Shown: positions 55,216 through 64,000, counted from the first letter of the stretch. The stretch: 64,000 nucleotides of DNA from Pseudomonas sp. B33.4 (GCF_034555375.1 NZ_CP140706.1:4331001-4395000), one strand, 5' to 3'. Numbers and translations: made by a program. Notes: a model not told the origin generated them from the letters alone.

Positions 55216-56367
55216 ATGACCAGCCTCAACCCCCAAGACACCTTCGTCCCCGGACGCCTGCAACAGATGTCCACGCGCATCGCCTTTTTCATCGCCGGGC
55301 TCGGCATCGCCGCGTGGGCGCCCCTGGTGCCGTACGCCAAGGCCCGCGCCGGACTGGATGAAGGCACGCTGGGGTTGTTGCTGTTGTGCCTCGGCGTCGG
55401 TTCGATTCTGGCGATGCCGCTGGCGGGGATTCTGGCCACGCGTTTCGGCTGCCGGCGCGTCGCCACCGGAGGCACCTTGTTGATCTGCGCGGCCTTGCCG
55501 TTACTCGCCACGGTGTCGTCGATACCGGCGCTGATCGCTACGCTGTTCATGTTCGGCGCCGGCCTCGGTACGGTCGATTCGACGGTGAACCTGCAAGCGG
55601 TGATTGTCGAGCGCGCCAGCGGCAAGAACATGATGTCGGGTTTTCATGGTCTGTTCAGTCTCGGCGGGATTGTCGGCGCGGCGGGTGTCAGTGCCTTGCT
55701 CGGCCTGGGTTTGACGCCACTGGCCGCCATGCTGGTGGTGGTTGTCGTGCTGATCGCTGCATTGTTCAAATGCGTGCCGCACATGTTGCCCTACGGCAGT
55801 GAAAGCTCGGGCCCGGCATTCGCCATCCCGCACGGCATCGTGCTGTTTATCGGCGGGATGTGCTTCATCGTGTTCCTGACCGAAGGCGCGGCACTGGACT
55901 GGAGCGCAGTGTTTTTGGCACAGGAACGCGGGATCGACACCGCGTATGCAGGGTTAGGTTATGCGGCGTTTGCATTGACCATGACGGCCGGGCGTTTGAT
56001 GGGTGACCGGATTGTGCGGATTGTCGGTGCCACGCGGATCATTCTGTTTGGCGGTCTGCTGGCAGCGGCCGGTTTGTTTCTGGCGACATTCGCGCCGAGC
56101 TGGGAAGCGGCGCTGGTCGGTTACGCGCTGGTCGGCGCTGGCTGCTCGAATATCGTGCCGGTGCTGTACACGGCGGTGGGCAAGCAGACGGTGATGCCGG
56201 AGAGCATCGCGGTGCCGGCCATTACCACGCTGGGTTATGCAGGGATTCTGGCAGGGCCGGCGGTGATCGGCTTTGTCGCCCATGCCAGCAGTTTGAGTTT
56301 TGCCTTTGGCTTGATGGCGGTGCTGTTGGTCGCGGTGGCCATCGGCGGTAAGACATTGAAAGTATGA
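55216..56367 (+). CDS. MFS transporter (YbjJ-like)
   Basis: A 383-residue inner-membrane carrier with about 12 helices, starting MTSLNPQD with AAGGA upstream. It has FGLGIAAWAPLVP-like start of helix 1, LATRFGCRRVATGG loop 2/3, and a C-terminal half with TAGRLMGDRIVRIVGATR. These features match the YbjJ subfamily of unknown substrate. Monocistronic. Confidence 0.85.
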   Translation: MTSLNPQDTFVPGRLQQMSTRIAFFIAGLGIAAWAPLVPYAKARAGLDEGTLGLLLLCLGVGSILAMPLAGILATRFGCRRVATGGTLLICAALPLLATVSSIPALIATLFMFGAGLGTVDSTVNLQAVIVERASGKNMMSGFHGLFSLGGIVGAAGVSALLGLGLTPLAAMLVVVVVLIAALFKCVPHMLPYGSESSGPAFAIPHGIVLFIGGMCFIVFLTEGAALDWSAVFLAQERGIDTAYAGLGYAAFALTMTAGRLMGDRIVRIVGATRIILFGGLLAAAGLFLATFAPSWEAALVGYALVGAGCSNIVPVLYTAVGKQTVMPESIAVPAITTLGYAGILAGPAVIGFVAHASSLSFAFGLMAVLLVAVAIGGKTLKV

Positions 56368-56460
56368 AGATTAGCGCGACACCTGTCAGGTTTGACAGTA
56401 GACAGGCCTTGACCCTTTGAATCATGGTGATTTCCAGCCCTGCGGAAATGGAAATCTGTC

Positions 56461-57969
56461 ATGAACATTCGAATCGGATCGGCTGTTGCACTTATCGCTC
56501 TTTTCCAGGGATGCGCCTCCGTCAATCGATACGACTGGGGCGAAGGCGGAGCCAACTTTGCTCCCGCTGAGCGGCTGGCCAATGCCAACGGACGTTATGC
56601 GCATTGGCAAGCCATTGGCCGTGTCGACGTTGAAGGCGGCATGACCTGCTCCGGTACACTCATTGACACACGAGAACCCGGTACTGTGTCGAATCCGGCT
56701 TATGTACTGACCTCCGGACACTGCACACATCCGGAGATAGGCAATAACGAGGTCATCGTCAATCAGCCTGCAAAGGGTCGGGTTACGTTCAATTATTTTT
56801 TCGACACGCAACCGCACAGTCGCTCTTATGCGGTAAGCCGGATTGGCTGGAGCACGCTGCGTGGCCAAGACATCTCTATCGTTGAACTTGAACAGCCTCT
56901 GGAACAGTTGATCAGCGACGGTATCGAGCCTCTGAAACTGGCGCATGTCCCCTTGCCCCCCGAAGAAAACATTCTGATCACCGGCGCGCCCGTGAACGGC
57001 TTCATTCAGCGAATGGCATGCAAACAGGAACATTCGGCAGCGGTCATCGAAGGCCCGTGGCGATGGGTAGGACAATCGAGCAACCGTTGCCTCGATGTTG
57101 TCAGTGGATTATCCGGCTCACCATTGCTCGCGCGTTATACCAATGAAGTCGTGGGTGTGTTGGGCACTACCACGCGCGGAAGTGACCGTAATCGATGTGA
57201 CAAGGGCGCCCCCTGCGAAATCGTTGCCGGGCAGGTCAACAAGCGAACTGACACCAACTACGCCTCCACAACCGAAGGCCTGGGTGCCTGCTTCACCAAG
57301 GGGCGTTTCGACCCGCGTCCGGGTGACTGCCCGCTGGGAGCGGCATGGTCTTTTCCGACATCATCACAAAACAGCGATTACATCAAAGTCGAGCGTGACG
57401 AGCACGGACAAGTCGTGCCATGGCATTGGCTGCAAACCTTCGCATTGAGCGCTCCCTACTACCGCTATCGCTATACGCGCACGCTGGACGAATGCCAGTC
57501 GCTTGCTGGGTATAGCCAGGTACAAGCTGCTCGCCCGGGTTCCGAGAATCAGTTGAGCCAGGAACTCAAAGAAGGTGCGGGGCTATATTTTCTCTGCCTG
57601 ATTGGCCAACAGCGGCCGACGGACGTGCCAAAACAATCGGATGGAAAAACCCCCAGCATCTATTGGCGGTGGTTGCTGGAAGCACCAGCGCCGTTGGCGC
57701 CGACCTATAAAATCGAATGGGTGGGTGACGATGACTACGATGTCAGGGTTTTTCCGGTCTCACCGGATCTGGATCCCTTTCAATTTCAATACAAGTCCGG
57801 GCAGCCCGGGAGCATCAACTGCAATGACGGGCAGGGATTCCAGCGCGTATCGCCCTCCACAGGCGTGTTCCATGTTTCCCTTGCAAATGGCCGGCAGAGC
57901 ATTTGCCTCAAGGGCGCAGATCTGGCGGGCAATCCCGGACCCGTTATCAACTTTCTGATGCCTGAATAG
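56461..57969 (+). CDS. Trypsin-like serine protease lipoprotein
   Basis: A 502-residue lipoprotein with signal peptide and lipobox FQGC (Cys at about 18). A chymotrypsin-fold protease domain follows: CSGTLI and VLTSGHCTH give the catalytic His (about 94), GQDISIVEL the Asp (about 140), and LSGLSGSPLL the Ser (about 220). The C-terminal half (about 270-502) is unlike any family I recognise and holds paired cysteines. It ends with ICLKGADLAGNPG, a segment resembling Ig-like bacterial repeats. It probably sits in the outer membrane or periplasm. Function unknown; it lies beside the fec locus, convergent with fecA. Confidence 0.72.
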   Translation: MNIRIGSAVALIALFQGCASVNRYDWGEGGANFAPAERLANANGRYAHWQAIGRVDVEGGMTCSGTLIDTREPGTVSNPAYVLTSGHCTHPEIGNNEVIVNQPAKGRVTFNYFFDTQPHSRSYAVSRIGWSTLRGQDISIVELEQPLEQLISDGIEPLKLAHVPLPPEENILITGAPVNGFIQRMACKQEHSAAVIEGPWRWVGQSSNRCLDVVSGLSGSPLLARYTNEVVGVLGTTTRGSDRNRCDKGAPCEIVAGQVNKRTDTNYASTTEGLGACFTKGRFDPRPGDCPLGAAWSFPTSSQNSDYIKVERDEHGQVVPWHWLQTFALSAPYYRYRYTRTLDECQSLAGYSQVQAARPGSENQLSQELKEGAGLYFLCLIGQQRPTDVPKQSDGKTPSIYWRWLLEAPAPLAPTYKIEWVGDDDYDVRVFPVSPDLDPFQFQYKSGQPGSINCNDGQGFQRVSPSTGVFHVSLANGRQSICLKGADLAGNPGPVINFLMPE

Positions 57970-57983
57970 CCTGAGAGCGTCTA

Positions 57984-58013
57984 TTGCTGAACCAGAGGAA
58001 ACCGGTTCAGCAA
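57984..58013. terminator. Hairpin between convergent protease and fecA genes
   Basis: TTGCTGAACC pairs with GGTTCAGCAA across a ten-base loop. No T run follows on either strand, so it may be a bidirectional RNA-end element rather than a classic terminator. Confidence 0.5.
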
Positions 58014-58024
58014 TGGCTTGAGCC

Positions 58025-60451
58025 TTAGAAACCGACGCTGGCCTGCACAAAGAACGTACGCGGCGCACCGACATACATCCCCGAGTTGTTGTCGCTGGAA
58101 CGGGTGAAGTACTGCTTGTCGAAGACGTTCTTCACCCCGGCGCCCAGTTTCAAATTCGACACCTGCGGCCCGAAGTCATAACCCCCGCGCACGTTCCAGG
58201 TCACGTAACCCGGAATGTCGCCGTACTGCCCGTCTGCGGTGCCGTCAGTGATGTAGTTGCCGTTGAAGCTGCCGTCGGCATTCACACCGGTACCCGGCGA
58301 GCGCTGTTTCGACTGGGCAAAACCGTCGAGGTTGTAGGTCCAGCGGTTGATGTCGTAACGCAAACCGACAGTTGCCACCTGCCGCGAATAGAACGGCAGA
58401 TCACGGCCCTTGAAGCCCGGAATCTCGCCTTCATAAGTAGCGCGGGTGTAAGTGAAACCCGCGTTAGCAGTCAAGCCATCGAGACGCGGATCCAGCGCCG
58501 CCATGTCGTAGTGCACCGAGGCTTCGATACCCTGGTGCTTGGTCGCGCCGAGGTTGGTCCAGCCCACGTCGTTGCTGATGTATTGCAGTTCGTCGTCGAA
58601 GTCGATGTAGAACAGCGTCACTTCACCGCCCCACACGTCATCGTTATAGCGCGTACCGATCTCGTAGGTCTTGGCTTTTTCCGGCTCCAGACCGTTGGCG
58701 GTCTGATCACCCGAACCGCCCTGGCCGAGCTGGAAATACTGCAGGCTGCCGAACGAGGTTTCGTAGTTGGCGAACAGTTTCCACGCGTCCGACAGGTGAT
58801 ACATCACGCTCAGCGCCGGCAGCGGTTCGTTGCTCTCGATGCTGCGGTTTTTCGCCTGCACCGGCTTGCCGGCCGTGTCGAGCACCGCGCGGTCATGCCA
58901 GTCGGTGCTGATGTGTTCGAAGCGAATGCCGGGGGTGAGGGTCCAGTTGCCGACGTCGATTTTGTTGTCGATGTACACCGAATTGGCTTCGGTGCCGCCG
59001 GTGCGGTCCTGGAATATATGGCCATCGGAGGTCGGCGTGAGCACCGGCTGGTTGTTGACCAGCGCCACTCGGCTCGACGATTCGTGCATTGCCTCTTTCA
59101 GGTAGCGATAACCGACGCTGACTTCCTGTGTGGTCGGGCCGACATCGAATACCCGCGACACCCGTGGTTCGATGCCCAGCGTGTAATACGAGCGCGGGTA
59201 TGAACTGAGGGTTTTCTGGTCGCGGGCAGCGATGGTGCTGCCACGGAAGCTGTCGGTGTAATAGGTGAGGATTTCCGCTTGGGTGCGCTCGTCGATCTGG
59301 CGGATCCACTTGAACGACACGTCTTTGCGCCGACCGGTGAACTGGTCGTAATCACGTACCGAGTCGTACGGTTTGTCATCGTATTGTTTCTGCGTCAGGC
59401 CGCCGGGCATGTCCGCCGTGGCGTCGTAGTAGTGCAAGTTGAGGCTGAAATCGTCCTGATCGGTCGGCGCCCAATGAGTCTTGAGCAGCACGTCATCGAT
59501 GTCATTGCCGTTGTTGCGCTCGCGGTAGCCGTTGCCGTTGACGCCGGAATACAGCAACGCCACGCCCATGCCATTGTCGGCAGTGCCGCCGAGGAACGCG
59601 GTGTCGATGTGTTTCCAGCCACCGTACTGGGTGGTTTCAAGCGTGGTGCCGATTTCACCGGTGGCTTTTTCCGGAATCGCGCGAGTGACGAAGTTGATCA
59701 CGCCACCGACGTTCTGCGGCCCATAACGTACCGAACCGGCGCCGCGCACCACGTCAATGCTGTCGAGGTTGCCCGAGGAGATCGGCGCCATCGACAGTTG
59801 CGGCTGGCCATAGGGAGCGAACGCCGCCGGCACACCATCGATCAACACGGTGGAGCGCGGCGACAGACGCGAAGTCAGACCGCGCACACCGACGTTGAGG
59901 GAAATATCGCTGCCGCCGGTGCCGTTGGAGTCCTGCACCTGCACGCCCGGCACACGCTTGAGCACGTCACTGACGTTCATCGCGCCCTGCTCGACCATCG
60001 CTTCGCGGCGGATCACCGTGCGCGCGCCGGGGTGATTCTGCACCACGGCGGCATTGGCATCGCCGAGCCAGTCACCCACCACTTTGATGTCGGTCACACC
60101 CAACTCCAGCGGACCGTTGCTGGCGGCGGAAGTCGCGGCCGGCGACAGCGTTACAGAGCCTTCATTGATCTGATAATCCAGACCGCTGCCCTGCAGCAAT
60201 TGGCGCAAGGCCTGCTCCGGGGAGATATCGCCATCGACCGCCGGGGCTTGTTTGCCGGCGACCAGATCGGGGCTGAAAAACACTTGCAGCGAAGTTTGCT
60301 GGCCCAGTTCACTCAGGGCCTGACCCAACGGCTGGGCGCGGATATGAATGGCTTCACCGGCAAACGCCAGCGGCACGGCAGCGTTGACCGCCAGCGCAAG
60401 GGCCAGCGGCAGCCAAGGGGATTTCTTGTTGTTGGCAGGGGTGTTTTTCAC
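58025..60451 (-). CDS. fecA: Ferric dicitrate-type TonB receptor with signalling domain
   Basis: An 808-residue outer-membrane receptor. Signal peptide about 1-31 (LAFAGE). An STN signalling domain follows to about 105 (IHIRAQPLGQALSELGQQTSLQVFFS), then TonB-box region LGVTDIKVVG, plug at about 125-245 (VLKRVPGVQV, RGLTSRLSPRSTVLIDGVP) and the barrel, ending in VQASVGF. The STN domain and the adjacent anti-sigma and sigma genes make a cell-surface signalling system. Sequence and order match FecA, so ferric citrate is the expected ligand. Confidence 0.9.
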   Translation of the reverse strand: MKNTPANNKKSPWLPLALALAVNAAVPLAFAGEAIHIRAQPLGQALSELGQQTSLQVFFSPDLVAGKQAPAVDGDISPEQALRQLLQGSGLDYQINEGSVTLSPAATSAASNGPLELGVTDIKVVGDWLGDANAAVVQNHPGARTVIRREAMVEQGAMNVSDVLKRVPGVQVQDSNGTGGSDISLNVGVRGLTSRLSPRSTVLIDGVPAAFAPYGQPQLSMAPISSGNLDSIDVVRGAGSVRYGPQNVGGVINFVTRAIPEKATGEIGTTLETTQYGGWKHIDTAFLGGTADNGMGVALLYSGVNGNGYRERNNGNDIDDVLLKTHWAPTDQDDFSLNLHYYDATADMPGGLTQKQYDDKPYDSVRDYDQFTGRRKDVSFKWIRQIDERTQAEILTYYTDSFRGSTIAARDQKTLSSYPRSYYTLGIEPRVSRVFDVGPTTQEVSVGYRYLKEAMHESSSRVALVNNQPVLTPTSDGHIFQDRTGGTEANSVYIDNKIDVGNWTLTPGIRFEHISTDWHDRAVLDTAGKPVQAKNRSIESNEPLPALSVMYHLSDAWKLFANYETSFGSLQYFQLGQGGSGDQTANGLEPEKAKTYEIGTRYNDDVWGGEVTLFYIDFDDELQYISNDVGWTNLGATKHQGIEASVHYDMAALDPRLDGLTANAGFTYTRATYEGEIPGFKGRDLPFYSRQVATVGLRYDINRWTYNLDGFAQSKQRSPGTGVNADGSFNGNYITDGTADGQYGDIPGYVTWNVRGGYDFGPQVSNLKLGAGVKNVFDKQYFTRSSDNNSGMYVGAPRTFFVQASVGF

Positions 60452-60549
60452 GTCGTACGTAGTCCTGTGGATCGCAAGAGTGTGCGGCTGTTAATGCAAA
60501 CCAGTTGCAGTTGAACAGGAAGACGATGAACTCGAAAAAAACCTGAATT

Positions 60550-61533
60550 TTATTTTGCGATTATTTCCTGACTGCCATCCGCGAGGGTGCGAACGGCCAC
60601 CGGCAGGATGCTCGGCAAGGCTTTGAGCAAGGCATCGGTGTTGTCGGATTTGAACACGCTGGTCAGGCGCAGACTGGCCACTGCCGGATTGGCAACGGTC
60701 AGCGGCTTCTCACGATAACGCGACACTTCGGCGGCGACTTCGCTGAGGCGGGCATTGTTGAACACCAGTTTGCCGCCACGCCACGCCGTCAGCTCTGCCG
60801 GGTTGACCGCATAGGCTGCGGCGACTTTGCCTTGCGCATCGACGTGAGTGCCGAGGCCCGCTGTCAGGCTGATGAACTGATCATCCGCTGCATCACGGCC
60901 CTGCACTTTCACCGTGCCCTGCTCCACCGCCACGCGGGTCTGCGTGACGTCGCGGCGCACATCGAAACGCGTGCCGGTGACCGTGACCTTGCCGCTGCCC
61001 GCCTTGACCACGAACGGCCGCGAGGTATCGTGCACGACGCTGAACATCGCCTCGCCTTCGCTCAACTCGATGAGCCGACGATCCTTTTCAAAGCGCACCT
61101 GCAAGCGGCTGCGACTGTTCAGATCAATCACCGAACCGTCCGGCAGCGCCACATGTTTGCGCTCGCCCAACGCTGTGGCGTACTCGGCGCTGTAGCCGTC
61201 CGGATGATTCAAGCCACTGAACAAGCCCAGCCCGAGCGCCACCGCCAGCACACTCGCGGCCACGGCATAACGCAACAACGGACGGCGATGGCGACGGTTC
61301 GGCGGGGTTTCAACAAGGGCTTTGAGGCGTGGCGCCGGGAGCAGATCGGCTGCCGACCACAAGCCTTGCAGCAACTGAAATTCGTCACGGTGCTGCGAAT
61401 GTTCATTCAGCCAGGCGTCAAAGCGCTGCTGCTCGTCGGCACTGATGGCCGGCTCCTGCAAACGCACAAACCAGCGAGCCGCGTCATCGCGCACCGTTGT
61501 TTGCCCGCACGCGCAATCACGCGTATCCATCAT
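60550..61533 (-). CDS. fecR: FecR-type anti-sigma regulator
   Basis: A 327-residue single-pass inner-membrane protein that passes the receptor signal to the sigma factor. N-terminal DUF4880 segment (about 18-57, ARWFVRLQEP and FDAWLNEHSQHRDEF) for sigma contact. Membrane helix at about 87-106. Periplasmic FecR domain (about 115-215, LPDGSVIDLNSRSRLQV, TVTGTRFDVRRD) and C-terminal DUF4974 contact region. It starts at either of two adjacent ATG codons. It lies 41 bases after fecI and 98 before fecA. Confidence 0.93.
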   Translation of the reverse strand: MMDTRDCACGQTTVRDDAARWFVRLQEPAISADEQQRFDAWLNEHSQHRDEFQLLQGLWSAADLLPAPRLKALVETPPNRRHRRPLLRYAVAASVLAVALGLGLFSGLNHPDGYSAEYATALGERKHVALPDGSVIDLNSRSRLQVRFEKDRRLIELSEGEAMFSVVHDTSRPFVVKAGSGKVTVTGTRFDVRRDVTQTRVAVEQGTVKVQGRDAADDQFISLTAGLGTHVDAQGKVAAAYAVNPAELTAWRGGKLVFNNARLSEVAAEVSRYREKPLTVANPAVASLRLTSVFKSDNTDALLKALPSILPVAVRTLADGSQEIIAK

Positions 61534-61573
61534 GGAATGTCCTGTTGGGCTGGGGATGAAATGTCGCAGCGGC

Positions 61574-62065
61574 TCATGACTGCAACCCGTCGAGGCGATC
61601 GCGCAGATGCCGCAGGGTGCGGATCATATACTTTTCGACCATGTTCTTGGACAGTCCCAGGCGTTCGGCGATTTCGGCCTGAGTCAGGCCTTCGATCTTC
61701 TGCCAGACAAAAATCTTCCGACAATTGACCGGCAACTCGGCGAGCGCCCGTTCGATGGAGTCAGCCAACTGGATCGCATGCATGTAATGCTCCGGGTCGC
61801 CGGATGACGACTCACTGTGATCAAGGGCCTGTGACTCCATGGCGCCGCGCCGGTCCTCACGCCGATAACCGTCGACCGCAATATTGCGCGCAGTCTGGTG
61901 CAAATACGCCCGTGGCTGCTGCACCGCCGCCGAATCGGACTCAAGCACCCGCACAAAGGTGTCGTGCGCCAGATCCTCGGCCTGTGCGCGATTGCGCAGG
62001 CGACGAGTCCAGGTGCCGATCAACTCTTCGTAATGCTCGAAAAAGCCGGGTCTGCGGGGACGCAT
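61574..62065 (-). CDS. fecI: ECF sigma factor FecI
   Basis: A 163-residue extracytoplasmic sigma factor. Region 2 lies at about 5-70 (ELIGTWTRRLRNRAQAEDLAHDTFVRVLE) and region 4 at about 105-155 (LPVNCRKIFVWQKIEGLTQAEIAERLGLSKNMVEKYMIRTLRHL). The start MRPRRPGFFEHYEEL is preferred on family length. The frame is open to a TTG at 62131 that has AAGGAA ahead of it, so a 22-residue longer form cannot be excluded. It would direct transcription of fecA once FecA and FecR sense ferric citrate. Confidence 0.9.
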   Translation of the reverse strand: MRPRRPGFFEHYEELIGTWTRRLRNRAQAEDLAHDTFVRVLESDSAAVQQPRAYLHQTARNIAVDGYRREDRRGAMESQALDHSESSSGDPEHYMHAIQLADSIERALAELPVNCRKIFVWQKIEGLTQAEIAERLGLSKNMVEKYMIRTLRHLRDRLDGLQS

Positions 62066-62100
62066 GGGGGTATGGGTGGCGTGCTGAGGAAAGGGGCGTG

Positions 62101-62119
62101 AATAGTAATGCTTCGTATT
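62101..62119 (-). promoter_or_regulatory. Candidate Fur box upstream of fecI
   Basis: Read on the minus strand, AATACGAAGCATTACTATT resembles Fur boxes of Pseudomonas fecI-type genes (GCATTA with downstream ATT). The match is partial. If it is real, translation should start at 62065, downstream of it. Confidence 0.4.
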
Positions 62120-62183
62120 AAGGCGAGGCAATGCATTCCTTGCGGTACCGACGAAGTCGACCGATCGTTATCGCCAAACCCGA

Positions 62184-62213
62184 AAAGCCTCTTCCAAAAA
62201 AGCAAGAGGCTTT
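62184..62213 (-). terminator. Hairpin terminator of the MHS transporter gene
   Basis: AAAGCCTCTT pairs with AAGAGGCTTT around a ten-base loop. On the minus strand it follows the transporter stop by 17 bases and ends in four T. Confidence 0.7.
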
Positions 62214-62229
62214 GAACGATCTGTCAATT

Positions 62230-63522
62230 TCAAGCGGCCTGGTCGTGGAAATCCCGAGCGGTGTTTGCTGCCTGTCGCTGACGCGCAACCATCAACGCGA
62301 CAAAGCTCACCAGTGCCGCCGCCAGCAGGTAGTACGCCGCCATCATCGGGTCACCGGTGTGGCGATACAGCAAGGTCACCAACGTCGGGGTAAAACTGCC
62401 GAACAGCACTACCGAACTGGCGTAGGCCACGCTGATCCCGGTCGAGCGCACGGCCACCGGGAACAACTCCGCCAATGCCGCCGATGCCGGTCCGGCGTAC
62501 AGCACCATTAACATCGCGAGACCCGCCTGCAACAGCATCAATCCGCTGTCCTGCGGATTCTGCTTGAGCGCCAGGAATGCCGGATACGCCAGCAACAACA
62601 CCCCTAGCGCCCCGAGCAACATGACGTTGTACCGCCCCCAACGATCCGACAACCAGCCGCCCAATGGGCTGAGCAAGGTGATGAAACCGACCAGGGTGAT
62701 GCCGTAATAAGCCTTGCCGGCATCAAGATTGAGCATGGCCTGGGCGTAAGCCGGCATAAAGTTGATCAGCTGGGTGCACACCGTCCACAGGGCAACGAAT
62801 GCGATGCCCAACACAAGGCTGCGCCAATGCTGAAGGATTTCTTTCGCGGGGACTTCGATCCCCTGCCGGGCGTGAGCCTGGAATGCGCTGCTTTCATCAA
62901 TGGTGCGACGCACGTATACGCCGACGAAGTAGATCAGCACCCCCAGGACAAACGGCACTCGCCATCCCCAGCTGCCCAACTGCTCAGGCGTCAAAACGGT
63001 CGCCAGGATGCTCGCAAACAGGCCACACAATAAAAACGAGCCTGCTTGTGCCACCTGCTGGATCGAGGTGAAAAAGCCTCGCCGCGCGGCCGGTGCCGAT
63101 TCGCACAGGTAGGCCAGCGCGCTGCCGATTTCGCCACCCGCCGCCAGCCCTTGAACAATCCGCGCCGCCACCAGCAGCACCGTGGCGCCATAGCCCAGCA
63201 CGCTGTAGCCAGGACAAAAAGCAATCAGCACTGTGCCGACAGCCATCATGTTCATGGTCAGGATCAACGCTTTCTTGCGTCCGTGGCGATCGGCGTAGCG
63301 GCCGATGAGAAACGCACCAAGCGGTCGCGCCACAAAACCCACCGCCAGGGTGACGAAGGTCGCCAGCAGCGACATCAGTTGATCCTGGGCAGGAAAAAAA
63401 GTCTTGGCGATGTGCAGGGAAAAGATCGCGAACAAGGTGAAATCGAACCATTCCAGGGTCGTGCCTATTCCTACAGCCAGCAGTATCCTGCGCTGCTGCC
63501 GCGGCGAATCCGTATGCTTCAT
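62230..63522 (-). CDS. MHS family MFS transporter (possible citrate/H+ symporter)
   Basis: A 430-residue carrier with 12 helices, starting MKHTDSPRQQRRILL with GGAAGAG upstream. GTTLEWFDFTLF, GRYADRHGRKKALI (loop 2/3) and GGEIGSALAYLCESAPAARRGFF are marks of the metabolite:H+ symporter family, which includes citrate, alpha-ketoglutarate and proline/betaine carriers. It is next to fecIRA, so citrate or another organic acid is a plausible substrate; this is inference. Confidence 0.88.
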   Translation of the reverse strand: MKHTDSPRQQRRILLAVGIGTTLEWFDFTLFAIFSLHIAKTFFPAQDQLMSLLATFVTLAVGFVARPLGAFLIGRYADRHGRKKALILTMNMMAVGTVLIAFCPGYSVLGYGATVLLVAARIVQGLAAGGEIGSALAYLCESAPAARRGFFTSIQQVAQAGSFLLCGLFASILATVLTPEQLGSWGWRVPFVLGVLIYFVGVYVRRTIDESSAFQAHARQGIEVPAKEILQHWRSLVLGIAFVALWTVCTQLINFMPAYAQAMLNLDAGKAYYGITLVGFITLLSPLGGWLSDRWGRYNVMLLGALGVLLLAYPAFLALKQNPQDSGLMLLQAGLAMLMVLYAGPASAALAELFPVAVRSTGISVAYASSVVLFGSFTPTLVTLLYRHTGDPMMAAYYLLAAALVSFVALMVARQRQAANTARDFHDQAA

Positions 63523-63629
63523 GGCGATGCTCTTCCAGACGTAGACGCGCAGGCCCGCGCGCACGGAATGCTTGGGTGCGGATGAGCACCAGACCCGTTC
63601 AGGCCTGGTGCACGGTCACTCCCGCAGGC

Positions 63630-64000
63630 TTACTGGACGCTGAACAGGCGCGAAGTGCGCTCCCATTCGCGTACGGTCTGATAGTCAGCATGGAGCACAT
63701 TGCTGTCGGCATGGCTCATGAAGACGATACCGGGGCTGGAGAACAAGTCGACCGTCTTGACCACGGCGTCCCCTTCTTTTGGCGCACGCTGCAGCCAGGC
63801 TTTGCTCTTGAGGGTCTTGAGCAACTCATCGTAGGAGGAGCGAGTGACAACACCTTCCTGGCTGGAGATGAATTGCACCTGCCACAGCGGGTAATGGTGA
63901 CCCTGTTGCGCATCGACGATGGAGTCGATGGCCGACTCCCCTTCCCTGACCAGCTTGCCCACCAGATCCAGCTGACTGGCGCCGACCGCGTAGTTGGCCG
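63630..64000 (-). CDS. C-terminal part of an unidentified protein, 5' end beyond window
   Basis: The frame is open from the window edge to a TGA-type stop at 63630, giving at least 123 residues without reaching a confident start. The visible part (YAVGASQLDLVGKLVREGESAIDSI, then WQVQFISSQEGVVTRSSYDELLKTLKSKAWL and PGIVFMSHADSNVLHADYQTVREWERTSRLF) is soluble-looking and matches no family I recognise. A GTG at 63962 could be read as a start, but continuous coding upstream makes truncation more likely. Confidence 0.6.
   Translation of the reverse strand, partial: ANYAVGASQLDLVGKLVREGESAIDSIVDAQQGHHYPLWQVQFISSQEGVVTRSSYDELLKTLKSKAWLQRAPKEGDAVVKTVDLFSSPGIVFMSHADSNVLHADYQTVREWERTSRLFSVQ

Overview
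The window is a stretch of chromosome from a gamma-proteobacterium of the genus Pseudomonas, most likely the P. fluorescens species complex. This rests on the high GC content, the very many Pseudomonas-type palindromic intergenic repeats, and the gene families present: a CtpM/TlpQ/BqsRS block that matches P. aeruginosa PA2652-PA2659 as I remember it, DUF1615 and XapX proteins, FecIRA and a metallothionein. No phage, insertion sequence, integrase, tRNA or rRNA is visible. The accessory content is individual genes and one toxin island.

Layout. 1-12.3 kb: a truncated DUF1615 lipoprotein gene, a TonB-dependent siderophore receptor, an FAD monooxygenase, a zinc-type HemB, a glutathione transferase, an isolated gene for a soluble HExxH protein that looks like a secreted effector, an exported histidine phosphatase, and a selD-selU pair. 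12.3-22.8 kb: one gene for a 3507-residue autotransporter adhesin made of many beta-strand repeats. 23.3-25.4 kb: tsx plus a NUP-family purine nucleoside gene behind a LacI/PurR-type operator. 25.4-31.5 kb: small accessory genes (XapX/oxidoreductase with an AraC regulator, two small conserved proteins, a metallothionein, a YdcZ transporter pair with a divergent LysR regulator) and a large nest of intergenic repeats. 31.7-40.1 kb: chemoreceptor (CtpM-like), Na+/H+ antiporter-like carrier, chemoreceptor (TlpQ-like), BqsS/BqsR-like two-component system and two small PepSY proteins. 40.4-45.7 kb: a patatin-like phospholipase, QueD, an alpha/beta hydrolase with an Asp nucleophile, and codBA preceded by a well-spaced sigma-54 promoter. 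45.9-53.8 kb: a type VI secretion toxin island of VgrG, a phospholipase D effector and two exported immunity-like paralogues, joined by 4-base start/stop overlaps. 53.8-64 kb: a DapF-like protein lacking both catalytic cysteines, two MFS carriers, a trypsin-like lipoprotein, the fecIRA ferric citrate system, and the end of an unknown gene.

How the genes work together. Several groups are functional units: siderophore and ferric citrate uptake (1100-3304; 58025-62065), nucleoside and cytosine salvage (tsx-NUP; codBA), environmental sensing (two chemoreceptors and the BqsSR-like pair), and interbacterial antagonism or adhesion (VgrG-Tle5-immunity island, giant autotransporter, lone HExxH protein). 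No T6SS structural genes are present, so the VgrG island is an orphan module that would depend on a secretion apparatus encoded elsewhere.

Intergenic DNA is dominated by three families of short palindromic repeats (arms starting TGTAGGAGCTGCCG, TGTAGGAGTGAGCC and TGTGGGAGCGAGCC) and by a longer element with CCCTCACCCTAGCCC ends. The strongest candidates for something undescribed are the HExxH protein at 7377-8786, the C-terminal extension of the VgrG with its 1066-residue phospholipase and half-homogenised immunity pair, and the DapF-like protein with both catalytic cysteines replaced by serine.
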